NCBI GenBank assembly: GCA_004799545.1
Contig: SSMU01000024.1
Coordinates: 18,872 to 82,871 of the forward strand
DNA from: Phenylobacterium sp.
GTDB taxonomy: Bacteria > Pseudomonadota > Alphaproteobacteria > Caulobacterales > Caulobacteraceae
Direction: 5' to 3'
DNA: 64,000 nucleotides
Part shown: positions 63,539 through 64,000 of the stretch, one piece after another
Layout of the letters: every line of letters starts with the position of its first letter
Position numbering within the stretch: the first letter of the stretch is position 1
Notes under the pieces: model-generated
The model's input: only the letters and a program-made list of their open reading frames with translations
The model's database searches: none
Told to the model about the DNA's origin: nothing
Made by a program: the position numbers and the translations under genes

Positions 63539-63627
63539 GGGGAAGTCACGACCGGACGCGCCGCTGAACGTCTGGCCGATTCTTTTCTTTTTTTGCAGAA
63601 AAAATTTGGTGGTTCGCAGGATCGTAT

Positions 63628-63642
63628 GTTCTACTTTTGTTC
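63628..63642 (+). promoter_or_regulatory. LexA (SOS) box, GTTC-N7-GTTC
   Basis: GTTC (63628-63631), seven bases, GTTC (63639-63642) is exactly the alphaproteobacterial LexA operator. The ATG of the downstream gene follows at once, so repressor binding would cover the translation start as well. Another GTTC lies at 63612. Confidence 0.8.
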
Positions 63643-64000
63643 ATGTCGATCCAAGCCGACATGGCCGAACGCCGCCTCGCCATCCTGGGCGAGCTCTCCG
63701 AGCTCGGCCTGAGCCTCGCCCGTGATCTTCATTCCGCCGCCCTCGCCGCCGAGGACATCGCCGAGAAGGCCAAACTCGCCGAAGCCTTCCACCGCACCTC
63801 CCGCTCCGTCCGCCAGAGCCTGGCCCTCCACGCCCGCCTGGTCCGCGACGACACCCGCCAGGACCGCGAGGCTGTCGCCCAAGCTGCTCGTGAAACCGAC
63901 GCCCGGGTCTCCCGCCGCAAGGCCCAGGTGAAGGCCGCCGTCGAACGCCTGATCTGGACCGAACACGAAGCCTCCGACGCCGAACCCCTGCTCGACGCCC
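63643..64000 (+). CDS. Hypothetical protein with SOS box at its start (partial)
   Basis: The ATG at 63643 begins an open frame of at least 119 codons that runs off the right edge. The product starts MSIQADMAERRLAILGEL and is helical, rich in Ala, Glu and Arg, without a signal peptide. No family is recognised. The LexA box directly before the start codon leaves no room for a usual ribosome binding site, so the mRNA may be leaderless or nearly so. Regulation by DNA damage is a fair inference; the function is not known. Confidence 0.72.
   Translation, partial: MSIQADMAERRLAILGELSELGLSLARDLHSAALAAEDIAEKAKLAEAFHRTSRSVRQSLALHARLVRDDTRQDREAVAQAARETDARVSRRKAQVKAAVERLIWTEHEASDAEPLLDA

Overview
The window is GC-rich chromosomal DNA from an alphaproteobacterium, most likely a member of the Caulobacteraceae (Phenylobacterium or Caulobacter type). 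Supporting signs are: the guaB / rsmB-type methyltransferase / guaA cluster, an ATP12-type F1 assembly factor, a DUF1489 protein, a CC0125/CC1285-type lipoprotein, a GTTC-N7-GTTC LexA box (the alphaproteobacterial form), a cluster of GANTC (CcrM-type) sites in one promoter region, and phenylalanine hydroxylase phhA. The species itself is inferred, not shown. No phage, plasmid, rRNA operon, CRISPR array or complete insertion sequence is visible.

Layout. 1-5.5 kb: an ECF sigma factor cut by the left edge and translationally coupled to a small membrane protein, a nucleotidyltransferase, an FAD monooxygenase behind a TetR-like operator, two small genes and a transporter remnant. 5.5-16.6 kb: a predicted exported alpha/beta hydrolase, guaA, an rsmB-type gene, a MAPEG protein, guaB, a methyltransferase divergent from a LysR regulator, rlmE, ppx/gppA, hspQ and phhA. 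16.6-27.9 kb: tamA-tamB (outer-membrane assembly), DUF1489, an enoyl-CoA hydratase, a cNMP-domain patatin lipase, a 22-residue ORF with an extreme Shine-Dalgarno sequence, a DUF3574 lipoprotein and isovaleryl-CoA dehydrogenase. 28-38.9 kb: a GH24 lysozyme with a membrane anchor, mgtE, tRNA-Leu(GAG), a FliN-like protein, lipB, a decayed resolvase, a TonB-dependent receptor, a repeat protein, and an orfA(DUF47)-pit-nudix operon behind a Pho-box-like repeat. 39-53.5 kb: a YdjC deacetylase, an exported aminotransferase, TSUP, OYE and DAACS genes, pccA, msrB and a small accessory island up to pccB. 53.5-64 kb: DUF2059, ATP12, a DUF1800-DUF1501 pair, YjbR, a nucleoside hydrolase, two pseudouridine synthases, rarA, and a partial gene whose start codon directly follows a LexA box.

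How the genes fit together. The metabolic theme is amino-acid and acyl-CoA breakdown: phhA, isovaleryl-CoA dehydrogenase, an enoyl-CoA hydratase and both propionyl-CoA carboxylase subunits. Envelope functions (TamAB, lysozyme, TonB receptor, lipoproteins), RNA modification (rsmB-type, rlmE, two RluA-type synthases) and purine synthesis (guaA, guaB) fill much of the rest. Many genes overlap by 4 bases (ATGA, GTGA or TTGA), so short operons are common.

The most unusual content is non-coding. Three nested hairpins with a one-sided ANRA bulge follow stop codons. A DUF559 endonuclease gene is tightly bracketed by two inverted copies of a 60-base double-hairpin element whose differences are mostly compensatory, and relatives of that element lie at four other intergenic loci. 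A tiny ORF has 16 bases complementary to the expected 16S rRNA tail and is followed by a GNRA-capped hairpin.
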